DNA from: FEN-1219 sp963744305
GTDB taxonomy: Bacteria > Pseudomonadota > Gammaproteobacteria > Steroidobacterales > Rariloculaceae
Reading direction: 5' to 3'
Assembly (NCBI GenBank): GCA_963744305.1
Contig: CAVUTF010000043.1
Coordinates: 17,379 to 81,378 of the forward strand
DNA length: 64,000 nucleotides
Made by a program: the position numbers and the translations under genes. Shown piece after piece: positions 38,496 to 48,462 of the stretch (position 1 is its first letter; each line of letters opens with the position of its first letter). A model generated the notes under the pieces. That model was not told the DNA's origin. It did no database searches and worked only from the letters and a program-made list of their open reading frames with translations.

Positions 38496-39857
38496 ATGGC
38501 GGCCAGGCGCATCCACGCCCTATGCGCGTCTGCGCTCGTTGCGACGCTCGCGGGTTGCGGCGAGACGCAAAGCGAGCAGGGCGAGCTCACGCATAAGCGG
38601 TATAGCCAGCAGCTCGCTGAAGTCGGTGCCGATCGCACGGTGCTCGGCCGCGCATGGCTCGATGCGGCGCGCACGGCGCTCCTCGACCCGCTCGCGGTAA
38701 CACTCCCGTATGCCGAGGCCGGAGGTTTCGTCGCACATGAACCCGCCGCGCTCGGTCTCGCCTTCCCCGGTATTGCAGGCCAGACCATCCTTTTCGAGCT
38801 CGAGCAAACGCCGGTCGCGCCCGGCGACACGAACGCACGCATCTATGTCGAGCTATTCCGCGTCGAAGAGCTCAGCGACCGCGTGCGTCACGTTTGGATC
38901 GCGGCCTTACCGGCCGCACAGTCAGTGCTCGAAGTCGAGCTCAAGGAGGATGCCACCTACATCGTGCGGATCCAGCCCGAGCTCGCAGTAATCGCGCAGT
39001 ACCGGCTCACTCTCGAGCTCGCGCCAGTGCTGCCGTTTCCCGTCGGCGGGCTGCAGAGCAAAGCGGTGCAAAGCTTCTTCGGCGCGGAGCGCGATGCCGG
39101 TGCGCGTCACCATGAAGGTGTGGATATCTTTGCGCCGCGTTCGACGCCGGTGATCGCCGTCGCCGACGGGCGTGCAACTGCGCGCGAGAACCGCCTCGGC
39201 GGCAACACGGTGTGGTTGAGCACCGCCGGCACGTCGTATTACTACGCCCACCTCGAGCGCGCGGCGATTAGCGGCACCCGGAGCGTGCACGCCGGCGAGG
39301 TGCTCGGTTACGTCGGCAACAGCGGCAACGCCGCGGCCACCGTGCCGCACCTGCACTTCGGCGTCTACCGTTGGGGCCAAGGCGCGGTCGATCCGTTGCC
39401 GCTGCTCGGCGCACATCATTTCGACGACGAGCACAGTCCAGCGAACTTCATGCCGCACTACAGCAAAACGACCGCGGATGCACTCAACTTGCGGCGCGGT
39501 CCGTCGCGCAAGAGCGCGAGCGTCGCACGCTTGCCGACGGATTCCATCGTGCATGCGACAGCCGCCAGCGGCGAATGGCTGCGAGTCAGCTTGGCCGAAA
39601 GCCGTACGCAAACTGGCTGGATTCATGCGCGCTATCAGACCGCGCTCGATGCTCCTCTGCGCGTGTGGCGAGCGCCGGCGCCGCTGATTCTTCGGGACTC
39701 GCTCGACGCGAACGCGCTCCCGGTCGACTTCGTTGCCGCCGGCGCCGCGCTCGATGTGCTTGCCGAGCAGGATGCCTACATGCTGCTGCGCGATTCCATG
39801 ACAGCCGACATTGGTTCGAGCGTCGGCTGGCTCCTAACGCAGGAAGATCAGAAATGA
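38496..39857 (+). CDS. M23-family peptidoglycan endopeptidase lipoprotein with SH3-like domain
   Basis: 453 residues. Lipobox LAGC after the signal. A ~150-residue beta-rich N-terminal region (possible substrate binding) precedes the LytM/M23 domain: ARHHEGVDIFAPRSTPVIAVADG with the first zinc ligands (HxxxD), YYYAHLERAA, VGNSGNAAATVPHLHFGVYRW with the second HxH ligand pair, then an SH3-like domain (LNLRRGPSRKSASVARLP, GEWLRVSLAESRTQTGWIHARY). Hydrolyses peptide cross-links of peptidoglycan, or, if a residue is lost, acts as an activator; the visible ligands look complete. Intact. Confidence 0.9.
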   Translation: MAARRIHALCASALVATLAGCGETQSEQGELTHKRYSQQLAEVGADRTVLGRAWLDAARTALLDPLAVTLPYAEAGGFVAHEPAALGLAFPGIAGQTILFELEQTPVAPGDTNARIYVELFRVEELSDRVRHVWIAALPAAQSVLEVELKEDATYIVRIQPELAVIAQYRLTLELAPVLPFPVGGLQSKAVQSFFGAERDAGARHHEGVDIFAPRSTPVIAVADGRATARENRLGGNTVWLSTAGTSYYYAHLERAAISGTRSVHAGEVLGYVGNSGNAAATVPHLHFGVYRWGQGAVDPLPLLGAHHFDDEHSPANFMPHYSKTTADALNLRRGPSRKSASVARLPTDSIVHATAASGEWLRVSLAESRTQTGWIHARYQTALDAPLRVWRAPAPLILRDSLDANALPVDFVAAGAALDVLAEQDAYMLLRDSMTADIGSSVGWLLTQEDQK

Positions 39858-40016
39858 GAAACGAAAAGCATGAACCGAAACCACCGGATGCCCGCCGCGC
39901 AAGCCCGTCGAGCCGCCGCCCGCGCGTCACGATCCCAGCCGCGAATTGCGTTGGCATGTTTCGTGCACTTCCGTGTCCATCGAACCGTCGGTTCGCGGGA
40001 GAGGAAGAGGAAACGC

Positions 40017-40173
40017 ATGAAAACTGCAGATCTCAAGCTACTGTCATTGACCGGAGTTATGTTCCTCGTGAGCGCGTTCATCGCTGGCTGCAACACCGTC
40101 GAAGGCGTCGGGCAGAGACATCGAGGCAGTCGGCGACGAGATTTCCGACGAAGCCCGCGACGCGCGCGATTAG
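40017..40173 (+). CDS. Entericidin-like small lipoprotein; one inserted base
   Basis: ATG 40017 to TAG 40171-40173. Signal and lipobox: VMFLVSAFIAGC, then NTVEGVG and, past an extra base near 40112 (GGGCAGAGAC), RDIEAVGDEISDEARDARD. CNTVEGxGRDI is the entericidin A/B signature. Homologues are small outer-membrane lipoproteins with antidote/toxin-like behaviour in E. coli; many bacteria have a single copy of unclear role. Lies 36 bp before the DUF1328 gene; the pair ends at a strong terminator. Confidence 0.8.
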
Positions 40174-40209
40174 CAACGCGTTCGATTTCACCTTAGCGGA
40201 GAGCACATC

Positions 40210-40374
40210 ATGTTGCACATGGCATTGGTCTTTTTGGTAGTCGCGTTGATTGCAGGCGTCCTCGGGGTCACGGGTGTTGCAGGATTGTCGGCGAACATCG
40301 CCTGGATCCTATTCGTGGTCGGCCTGATTCTTGCGATCGTCAGCTTCGTGTTCGGACGTCGCGGCACACTCTAG
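40210..40374 (+). CDS. DUF1328 (YtjA-like) small membrane protein
   Basis: 54 residues: MLHMALVFLVVALIAGVLG, then VAGLSANIAWILFVVGLILA and IVSFVFGRRGTL, two TM helices with the short basic end typical of DUF1328/YtjA, which is often found beside entericidins and may be stress-related. GGAG lies eight bases upstream. Intact; followed by a terminator at 40390. Confidence 0.85.
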   Translation: MLHMALVFLVVALIAGVLGVTGVAGLSANIAWILFVVGLILAIVSFVFGRRGTL

Positions 40375-40389
40375 AGAAGCGGCGGAAGG

Positions 40390-40425
40390 GAGCGGCGCCC
40401 CCAAATCGGGGGGCCGCTCTTTTTA
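40390..40425 (+). terminator. Strong Rho-independent terminator after DUF1328
   Basis: GAGCGGCGCCCCC (40390-40402) pairs with GGGGGGCCGCTC (40408-40419) around a short A/T loop and is followed by five T (40420-40424). Stops transcription of the entericidin/DUF1328 pair and lies just before the convergent lipoprotein-like gene. Confidence 0.9.
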
Positions 40426-40440
40426 TGGGGTAGGTTTCGA

Positions 40441-41275
40441 CTATCGATCGAAGTGCTGGAACTGATTTCTCGTTCTCGTTGCAGATAAACTCGATCAATT
40501 CCTCGTCCAGCAGAATGCGCTGATTCACCCGCACGGTGAACGGCTGGACGTAGGCGCTCGGGTCTTCGATCGTCACGTCGATTTGCAGGTTGCCGAAGTT
40601 CAAGCGCCGAAAGCGCTCCGTCATCTTGCCCGCTGTCGTGAGGGGGCTGCCCTGCACGTCGAGCCAAACGTCGTCGCGAAAACCGACGGTCTCGACGACG
40701 AGCGTGTCGCCTTCCCACCGGCCGGACGAGTAGCCGTACCACCACGGCTGCAGGTCGGGGCCGACTTCCGGCAACGACCGCCCGTCCGTGAAGATTTGGC
40801 GAAGGCCGCTGTTGCCTTCGTACATGATCACGATGAGGCCGGGTGTTTGCACGATCTTGCGCGGTTGGGGGTGCAGATGCAGCTGCATGAGTCCCATCGG
40901 TAGGCACAACGCGTCAGGATTGTTCTTCTGATTGTTCGACATGCGCTCCGCGCGCAGCATCGCGGCGAGCGGGCGAAACGGTAGGCCTTGCTCGAAGCCC
41001 GCCCCGATGTTCCAGAACGTTGCCGCCGGAGGACCGCCGTCGGGCGATTGCAGCGATGCGATGTCCGGATTGATTCCACCCGGACCCACGCGTTCCCAGA
41101 TTCCCGAAAGATCGGGTTTTCCGTCGGGCGCTCTCGGCACGGGCCCTTCGAGGTTCGGTTCGCCGGAGCGCGCCTTCGGCACGTCGGCAGTCGGATAGCG
41201 CGGCCACTGCGCGAAGGCTGGAGCGGCGAGCAGGAGAACGGCGGCCGCGGCCGCCGTCTTGAGCGAAACGTTCAT
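40441..41275 (-). CDS. Exported 'WEGDTLVVET' family protein (paralogue 2), partner of DUF6152 gene; one inserted base
   Basis: From ATG 41275: signal peptide (LKTAAAAAVLLLAAPAFAQW), then PDGKPDLSGIWERV, DALCLPMGLMQLHLHPQPRKIVQTPGLIVIMYEGNSG, GRWEGDTLVVETVGFRDDVWLD, MTERFRRLNFGNLQIDVTIEDP and a terminal FICNENEKSVQHFDR. An inserted C near 40460 destroys the final codons; removing it gives a stop at 40441-40443 that matches the paralogue at 44615 (ending VQHFDQ). Left uncorrected, the frame would run through the 40390 terminator. Twenty bp downstream of a DUF6152 gene, so co-transcribed. Confidence 0.78.
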
Positions 41276-41295
41276 GTCGAGTGCCCGCTCCCTTG

Positions 41296-41712
41296 CTATT
41301 GCGTGGCGCCTTCGCCGCCGGCCTCGCCCGAGGAGCCGGCAAACAGCTTCTTGCCATCTGCGAGCGTCACCGTGCTCGCGTTGCCGACGTGCGGATTGTT
41401 TTTGGCGCGGTAGCCGGTGACCGTGACGACGTCGCCGATCTTCATCGAGTTGCGGGTCCAGCCGCGGCGCATGAGTCCATTCGGGCTCGCCAGCTCGAAG
41501 TCCCAGTTGACGGTCTCGCCGCTCTCGTTTTTCGCGTCGATGTAGAAACGCGCGTGCGGATTCGCCCATTCGACTTTCGTCACGGACCCCGTGACGTTGA
41601 CCGGCAGATTGCGGTCGAACTCGGCGGCAAACGAATGGTGCGCGGATACCGATGCCGCGGCCGCGAGCCAACCGAGCGCCGCCGCTCCGACCACCACCAA
41701 ACCTCGTCTCAT
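41296..41712 (-). CDS. DUF6152-family exported protein (copy 1 of 3)
   Basis: 138 residues from ATG 41712, with AGAGGTGA close upstream. Signal peptide ending in SVSAHHSFAAEFD, which shows the invariant HHSFAA start of the mature protein, then NLPVNVTGSVTKVEWANPHARFYIDAKN and IGDVVTVTGYRAK. Known widely only as DUF6152; small beta-barrel-like (OB-fold resembling). It is directly upstream of a 'WEGDTLVVET' protein, an association repeated twice more in this window. Function unknown; a periplasmic complex is inferred from co-occurrence. Confidence 0.85.
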   Translation of the reverse strand: MRRGLVVVGAAALGWLAAAASVSAHHSFAAEFDRNLPVNVTGSVTKVEWANPHARFYIDAKNESGETVNWDFELASPNGLMRRGWTRNSMKIGDVVTVTGYRAKNNPHVGNASTVTLADGKKLFAGSSGEAGGEGATQ

Positions 41713-41952
41713 GCATTCACCTCTCATAGACAGACCTGCCGCCGGCCGACCAGAGGCCCATCGCGTCGATTGTCGGTGAGCACCATCGGGAAGCCGGATT
41801 CGTTCGATGATTTTAATCAGCGGATGCCAAACACGTCGAGTCACGCAGCCACAAGAAATCCGTAGACTCGGACGCGTGTCGTGTTCCCAAACGGTCGACT
41901 CCAGCACCCGTAAAGGGCGGGTCTGCGACGAATCAGGATACTGTGCCTGGTC

Positions 41953-44392
41953 TTACTTTCTCGCGGGCCCGAGGTGCGCGTCGAGCCAGTCGAGGGTCTC
42001 GCGATACAGCGTCGCCGGCGGCACAAAATGCGCGGCTGGCTCAACGAAGAATTTCTTGTCCGTGGTGCCGAGCCGGTCGAAGAACGGCCGTGCGTGGGTT
42101 TCGAGCGGCACGATGCTGTCCATAGCGCCGTTCATCATGAGCACGGGGACGTCCACTCTCGACAAGTACATTCCCGGGTCGACCTCCGGGCGAAACTTCC
42201 AGTTTCTCACCGACCAGCCGCCGACGGCGAAGGCCGCGGCACGCCAGCGCGGCTCGAGCACGAGAGTGATCGGTGCGAACGTTCCGCCGAGACTCGTGGA
42301 GAAATAGGCGAACGCGGTCGCGTCGATGTCTCGCCGCGTTTCGAGATAATCGAGCGAGCGGCTGAGATCCTGCATCACCTGGATCAGGCGATCGCGGCCC
42401 TTCTGCGTGTGCCATTGCTCCCAGCCGATACCGATCTCGTCGCGCCGCTCGAGGCTTCCTTTCAGGATCGGGAAAGCGACCGCACGACCGTCTCTGACGA
42501 TGAAGTCGGCGGCGAACTGGAAATTGATCGAACGGCGGGTCCAGGCGTTCAGGCATTCGAACCGGGAACAAAGACGACGGCATGATAGGGTGGTGACCCT
42601 CTACGCGGTAAGTAGAGATAGAGCGTCATCCGTTCATCGTCATAGGGCGCTGTGAACGTGATGCGCTCGCGGGTCCAGCTGCGCGTTTCGATGCTGCCCT
42701 CGATCTGCGCCTCCAACGGCGCCGGATCGTACGCGTAGATCCCCTTGTAGATCTCCAATACCTCATCGGAAATCGTTTGGGAAGCCGATAGTCCGGCGGC
42801 GCCGAGACGTGCAGATCTTCGCGCGCGGCCGCGATGACTTCCGGCTCATCGTGTGTAATTGCAAGCCGGAAACCGTTCGTCTGCGACCGATCGAGCGGCG
42901 GCTGCGCGTAGTAAGTGTTCGCGAGGATATGCGACGGATCGTTCCAGCCGCCGCCGAGGATCACACGTCCGCCGCCGAACGCATTGAAGGTCCATTCGCG
43001 GACGTTGCCCACCATATCGTAGGTGCCGTCCCAGCCGACACCATCGAATTGTCCGACGCGAGCGGGCCCGTCGCTTCCGACGTTGCTCGCGGGCACCAGG
43101 AAGCCCGCTATTTCCTGCCGAAACGCCGCGCGGCGCCAATGATAAACAGTCGGCAACTCTTCTCCGCGGAACTGCGCGTAGGCCATTGCCTCGTACCAAC
43201 TCACGCCCTGGACGGGATAGTCATCTTTTCCTTCGGGGTAGTCTCCGGCTTCCCAGGCGGCGGGGCCGGGCCGCCCGGTCTTATCGGTGAAAAGCGCCAT
43301 CGTGTCCGCCCAAGAGATCTCTTGCCCGTCCTTGACGATAGGGTGCTGCCAGTACTCCGGCCGGCTGTACCCGCCGGCATCGACGAAGTCCTTGTATTCG
43401 CGATTCGTGACCTCGTAGCGATTCAAGAAGAAATCCGCGAACTGTGTCGGAGCACCCTGAACTTCCTCTTGCCATCCCGGAACGCGCACTTTGCCGTCCG
43501 CTAAGCTCTCACGCGTGTCGAGCTTGAACGGTGGGAATCGCTGCGGCTGTTCGCTGTAGCCCGCGCTCTCCCAAAACACGAATTCGAGCCGTAGTAGCGA
43601 ACGATAGCCCTCGCGTTCGAGCCGAAAGCGCGACAGCCCCATCGGAACTCGAGCTGCGTCGAGCGGCGCGATGCCCAATTCCTCCCATTCGTCTGCCGTC
43701 CCTTCATAGGGCTTGCGGAAGACACGGGCTCCGGGCGGGTCGGAGGTAATTGCGACCGTGCGCGAGAACTGCGGCCAAAGCGCGGCGAGATCCGGATCCT
43801 CGGGAAGTCTTTGCCGTACCTCCTTCGCGAGCGAGTACGCTCCTTCCCAGTCGCCCGCATCGATACGTTGCTCGATCTGCCGAATGACTTCGTCGCGCGC
43901 CCACTCGGGGTTGTCGTCTCGGCTCGAGGCCCAGAAAGCGCCGGCCGCGATGACGACAGCCACTGCGAACACCAGTAGAGCGTAGTTCAGCTTCCGGCTC
44001 GTGCTCGCCGCGATGTTTTCCTTCGGCGGCAAGTGTTCGGGAGGTACGGGCTGCTCGTGGAGCAGCGTGACTGTTGCAACGAAGCGGTAGCCGCGCCCGG
44101 GCTCGGTCACGATGAAGCGGTGTTCCCCGGGAAGCTCGCCCAACACCCGCCGCAGCGCCGAGACGGCTTGGTTGAGATTGTTCTCTTCGACGACGACGCT
44201 AGGCCAAATCGCGTCGAGCAGAGTTCGCTTGTCCAATAGCTCCCCCGGGTGCTCGACGAAATAAAGCAAGGTGTCGAACACCTTGGGCGCCAACGGAATG
44301 GCTGCACCGTCGGCACGCGATAGCACCCGGTGCTGGGCGTCCACATGGAAGCCGTTAAAGACGTAGATTGGTCGTCCGCCAGAATCCTTCAC
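41953..44392 (-). CDS. CadC-like winged-helix / FGE (SUMF1-like) / alpha-beta-hydrolase fusion; two frameshifts
   Basis: GTG 44392 starts a cytoplasmic OmpR/CadC-type winged helix (YVFNGFHVDAQHRVLSRADG, LLDKRTLLDAIWPSVVVEENNLNQAVSALRRVLG), then a TM helix (LNYALLVFAVAVVIAAGAFW), a periplasmic TPR-like start, and a full FGE-sulfatase/EgtB-type domain (DFFLNRYEVTNREYKDFVDAGG, YPVQGVSWYEAMAYAQFRGEELP, GNVREWTFNAFGGGR, ILANTYYAQPPLDRSQTNGFR). After shifts near 42790 and 42550 it continues into a dienelactone-hydrolase-like domain (FVPGSNA, FSTSLGGTFAPIT nucleophile region, VDVPVLMMNGAMDSIVPLETH), ~812 residues in all. It resembles kinase-FGE-hydrolase proteins of acidobacteria but with a DNA-binding domain instead of a kinase. 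The ligand is unknown. Confidence 0.78.
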
Positions 44393-44614
44393 GACGTGTC
44401 TTCAACGTTATTCAGCACGTTTCAACGGCTCGAGCAAAGCCTCTTCAGCGGGGTTCACCGGCACTGTACTCCCGGCCTAGGAGAAACCAAGAACGGACCT
44501 TGGCTTGCGAGGACCACTCACCGAGATGAAATCGGTGCTCGCGAGGCGGCAACGCCGTTCGTGAGTGAGGATGGTTGAACGACGACGAAGTTTACGTTTC
44601 GCGCCGCTCCGAGG

Positions 44615-45508
44615 CTACTGATCGAAATGCTGCACGGACTTCTCGTTCTCGTTGCAGATGAATTCGATCAAGTCGGTGTCGAGCATCACTCGATGATTCA
44701 CCCGAACGGTGAACGGCTCCGTATAGGCTTTGGGATCGTCGATCGTGACGTCGATCTCCAAATGGCCGTAATCAGGGCGGCGAAACCGTTCGATAATTCT
44801 ACCCTGTTCGGTCAACGGGCTGCCGAAGACGTCGAGCCAGCCGTCGTCGCGGAAACCGGTGGATTCGACGACGAGCGTGTCGCCTTCCCAATGGCCAACG
44901 GAGTAGCCGTACCACCAAGGCTGAAGATCGGGTCCGGGCTCGGGCAATTGTCGGCCGTCCAAGAAGATCTGCCGCAGCCCGCTGTTGCCTTCGTACATGA
45001 TGACGATGAGTTTTGGCGTCTGGACGATCTTGCGCGGCTGCGGATGTCCGTGCAGCTGCATGTAGCCCATCGGCAGGCAATGCGCGTCGGGGTTGTCTTT
45101 CTGGTTGGCTGCCATGCGTTGCTCGCGCAGCTCCCGCGCCCACGGCCGAAACGGCAGCCCACCTTTGATGTTGCCGCCGATATCGAAAAACGTGGCGAGC
45201 GGCGGCGTTCCGGGCGGAGGCTCCGGTGCCTGCGGCGGCAAGCCTTCCGCCGGATCGTCACCGGGAGCGGGCGGTGGGCCTTGCGGCGGGGTCGTGCTCG
45301 CGACAATCGTGTTGAAGTAGATCTCCCAGAGCCCGCTCAAGTCCGGGTGCCCGTCCGCTGCGCGCGGCGCCGGGGCGTTGAGATCGGGCGTGCCGTCGGC
45401 TTTGCGCGGAACGTTCGGCGTGGAATAGGAGGGCCACTGCGCGGACGCCGGAGCCGAGAGCAGGGCGGCGCAAGCGGCCGCGAAGATGGTTGTGAGCGAG
45501 AGTTTCAT
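44615..45508 (-). CDS. Exported 'WEGDTLVVET' family protein (paralogue 3), intact
   Basis: 297 residues: signal peptide (AACAALLSAPASAQW), YSTPNVPRKADGTPDLN, HPDLSGLWEIYFN, a Pro/Gly-rich spacer, DAHCLPMGYMQLHGHPQPRKIVQTPKLIVIMYEGNSG, GHWEGDTLVVESTGFRDDGWLD, IIERFRRPDYGHLEIDVTIDDPKAY and ending ICNENEKSVQHFDQ. It shows the complete form of the family and was used to identify indels in the neighbouring copies. It lacks its own DUF6152 partner; the nearest is at 46329, past the next paralogue. Confidence 0.82.
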   Translation of the reverse strand: MKLSLTTIFAAACAALLSAPASAQWPSYSTPNVPRKADGTPDLNAPAPRAADGHPDLSGLWEIYFNTIVASTTPPQGPPPAPGDDPAEGLPPQAPEPPPGTPPLATFFDIGGNIKGGLPFRPWARELREQRMAANQKDNPDAHCLPMGYMQLHGHPQPRKIVQTPKLIVIMYEGNSGLRQIFLDGRQLPEPGPDLQPWWYGYSVGHWEGDTLVVESTGFRDDGWLDVFGSPLTEQGRIIERFRRPDYGHLEIDVTIDDPKAYTEPFTVRVNHRVMLDTDLIEFICNENEKSVQHFDQ

Positions 45509-45551
45509 CCGGCCCCGGCATTACCAAGCGCTGCGGGCCAAGAAAAATACC

Positions 45552-46332
45552 TCAGGGTACGGAGGTCGGCAACTGCTCCGGCGCTTTGTTGTTCTCTTCG
45601 CAGATGTGCTCGATCAGCTCGGTGTCCGGCAAGAAGTGCATCGTCTCCATCACCGTCCAAGGCTTCGTGTAGGCCTTCGGATCGTCGATCGTGATCTCGA
45701 CCTCGAGCTTGCCGAATGCCGGCCGCCGGAAACGCTCGATCACGCGCAGCTGGTCGGGACACGGGATGACCCGCGCCGTCGAGCCAGATCTGGTCAGTGA
45801 AGCCCATCGACTCCACGACGAGCGTCTCGCCTTCCCATTTTCCGACCGAGTAGCCGTTCCACGCTGGTTGCGGATCCTCGGGAAACGGCCGGCCGTCGAG
45901 AAAAATCTGCCGGTAGATCGTCCGCGACTCGTACAAGATCACTAGCAGACCGGGCACCTGCAGAATCTTGAACGGCGCGGGCACTGCGTGCTTGCGACGA
46001 CGCCGGAGGGGAGGCAGCGCGCGTTCGGATCGTCCGCGCCGCGGCGCGCGACGCGCTGGTCGAACAACTCCTTCGCCCACGGTTGGAACGGCACCTCACC
46101 GATGTCGGCTGCGATGTTGGAGAGATACTTGAGCGGATTGTCGTGCTCCCACAGCACCGGACAGATCGGGTTTACCGTCGGCTGTACGCGGCGTCGGCGC
46201 CACGAGATCGGGTTTGCCGTCAGGCGTGCGCGGTATGCCGGCGGTCGGGTAGTCGAGCCACTGCGCAACCGCTGCGGGCGCCAGCGCTGCGAGCGCACAG
46301 GCGCAAAGCGTTGCGCGGATCGTGTAGCTCAT
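45552..46332 (-). CDS. Exported 'WEGDTLVVET' family protein (paralogue 4); about three frameshifts
   Basis: ATG 46332 overlaps the stop of the upstream DUF6152 gene (ATGA). Signal (ATLCACALAALAPAAVAQW), PTAGIPRTPDGKPDLV, PDGRPFPEDPQPAWNGYS, GKWEGETLVVESMGFTDQIWLD, MIERFRRPAFGKLEVEITIDDPKAYT and a terminal ICEENNKAPEQLPTSVP. Frame changes near 46170, 45995 and 45770. The distal half is closest to paralogue 3, but with a longer ending, so the copy is diverged. Confidence 0.7.
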
Positions 46333-46728
46333 CGCAGTCCGCCTTGGACGGGCGCGCCCGTGAACATCTTCGTGCCATCTGCCCGCGTCACCGATTGCGT
46401 GTTCGCTTCGAACGATCCATCGCGTGCACGGAAGCCTTCCACGGTGATTTCCTCTCCGATCTCTGAGCGAGTCGCGCTTCCAACCGATCCGCATCAACCC
46501 GTTCGGGCTTGCAAGCTCGCACTCCCAATTGTTCACCGCGCCCTTGTCGTCCTTCACATCCACATAGAAGCGCGCGTGCGGATTGAGCCACTCGACCTTT
46601 GTCACGACGCCCGTGAACGTGATTGGCATCTGCGGATCGTATTGCGCCGCGAACGAGTGATGCGCGGACGCCTGCGCGGCGCAGCAACACAGCACGAGAC
46701 CCAAAACCACTAGGGAAGAACGTTGCAT
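46329..46728 (-). CDS. DUF6152-family exported protein (copy 2 of 3); one frameshift
   Basis: ATG 46728 with GGAG eight bases before; signal (VVLGLVLCCCAAQASAHHSFAAQYD), then MPITFTGVVTKVEWLNPHARFYVDVKDDKG and, past a shift near 46465, GEEITVEGFRARDGSF ending GAPVQGGLR. The stop TGA overlaps the next start codon by ATGA, proving translational coupling to the 'WEGETLVVES' protein. Confidence 0.8.
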
Positions 46729-46763
46729 GCGAGATCTCCGCGACGAACCAGACTCAGGCGACA

Positions 46764-48324
46764 TTAGTGCCTGGGTCGAACCACGCGCAAGCGCGCGCAC
46801 CGTGGCGATCGTGTCGGCATCCGCGGCGGTCTTGTCCGGCCGATAGCGCACGACGCGCGCGAACCGCAGCGCGAGCCCGCCCGGATAACGGCGGCTCACC
46901 TGTAGCTCGTTGAACGCGATCTCGACGACGAGCTCCGGGCGCACCTCACGACGTAGCCGCGGTCGCCGGATCGAGCGCGAGCGCCTTGAGCTTCGTCGGT
47001 CTGCCACTCGAGCAGCTCGTCGGTCAGGCCCTTGAAGGTCTTGCCGAGCATCACGAAGCCGCCGTCGGGGTCGCGCGCACCGAGGTGCAGATTGCTGAGC
47101 CAACCCTGCCGCCGGCCGCTGCCCCACTCGGCCGCGAGCACGACGAGATCGAGCGTGTGCGCGACCTTGATCTTGAGCCACGCCGCGCCGCGGCTGCCCG
47201 CTTCGTAGCGGCTCGTCGGCGCTTTCGCCATGACGCCTTCGTGGCCGAGCGCCAGCGCCGCGTCGAGGAACGCCTGCGCCGCGGCGCGGTCGCTCGTCAC
47301 GAGCCGCGGCACGTTCAGCTCCGGCGGCACGAGCTCGCGCGAGCCGTTCGAGGCGCTCGAGCGAGCGGGCTGGTCGATGAGGTCCTCGCCGTCCGCGTGC
47401 AGGCAATCGAAGCAAAACAGCGACAGTGGCAGCGTCCGCTCGCAGGTCCGCGACGCAGAGCTTGCGGCCGAAGCGGCGCATCGTGTCTTGGAACGGCTCG
47501 CGGCCGGCCCTCGCGCGTAAGCGCGAGCACCTCGCCGTCGAGAATCGGGCGGCGCGCCGGCAGCGCCGCGATCGCCGCTTCGATCTCCGGCACGCTCGCC
47601 GTGACGTCGCGCCCCGTTCGCGAGTAAACGCGCACGCCGGCGTCGGCCTTTGTGGATCTGCACTCGCGCGCCGTCGAGCTTGTACTCGAGCACGGCCGAC
47701 TGAAGCGCCGCGAGCGCGCTCGCGACGTCCGCGGTCGGGCTCGCGAGCATCGGCGCCAACGGCTCGTAGAGCGTCAAGCGGAAACGCTCGAGCCCTGCGC
47801 GCCGGCTCCCAGCGCGGCCGCAGCAACGGGCGCGAATCGCCGCCCGCCAGCATGATCGCGCGCCGCACGTCGGCCGGCGGCAACGCCGGCAGCGGCCGCA
47901 ATCGCGTCGGCCATGACGCCCTCGAGCGCGCCTTGCCGCAGCTCGCCGAGCAGCAGGCCCGTCGATGAAGCTGCTGCTCGGGTGCCGTTGCGCGCGGCGA
48001 AGAGCTCCTCGAGCGCTTGTCTCGCGCCGCAGCGCCGAGCCTTTGCCGGCGATCGTGCGCAGCGCGTCGAGCGCGCGCGCTCGGCGTCCGCGATCGTCAG
48101 CGTGGCAGCGCGCGCGGGCTCGATGCCGCGCAGGTCGTAGACCGATGGCCGGGCCGAGGCTGAGCTTGCCGCGCGGCAGCACGCCGGAGAGCCACGCGAC
48201 GCGCGGTCTCGCGCTCGTCGGGCGCGAGCGCGCGCAAGCAATCGGCGAGCAGCCGCACCTTCTCGGTGCGGCTGCGCGTCGCGGCGAGCGCGGCCGATAC
48301 TTGAGCCAGCGAAGCAAGGGTCAT
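46764..48324 (-). CDS. ATP-dependent DNA ligase; many frameshifts
   Basis: Seals nicks in DNA using ATP, probably a repair ligase beside the NAD-dependent LigA. From ATG 48324: an N-terminal DNA-binding domain in pieces (LASLAQVSAALAATRSRTEKVRLLADCLRALAPDE, GGDSRPLLRPRWEP), the active-site motif I EYKLDGARVQIHKG with the nucleophile Lys, LFCFDCLHADGEDL, LGHEGVMAKAPTSRYEAGSRGAAWLKIKV (motifs IV-V), a C-terminal OB-fold part (LVVLAAEWGSGRRQGWLSNLHLGARDPDGGF, GKTFKGLTDELLEWQT) and RPELVVEIAFNELQVSRRYPGG. At least eight shifts break it (for example near 48170, 48050, 47650, 47460 and 46970). The 3' end is inferred: the matching frame would stop at 46764-46766. Confidence 0.72.
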
Positions 48325-48462
48325 CCTCGCAAACTCTAACAATATCCGAGCGTGCCGTTCCGCGCTCGATTTGCCGACTTGCCGCCGGGGCGCTACGTAG
48401 GCTACCGAGCGGGGAAATGCTACGCTCGCAGTCATAAGGCTGTTCAAACAGCCACTTGGGGG

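Noticed and set aside
40340..41716. A 458-codon minus-strand frame including DUF6152 and the 'WEGDTLVVET' gene
   Set aside because: DUF6152 is read in the wrong frame there, and the 3' end passes through a strong terminator because of an inserted base.
46096..47901. A 601-codon minus-strand frame joining DNA ligase, DUF6152 and paralogue 4
   Set aside because: It arises from frame changes within several genes; real family sequences are split among frames and the reading includes long nonsense stretches.
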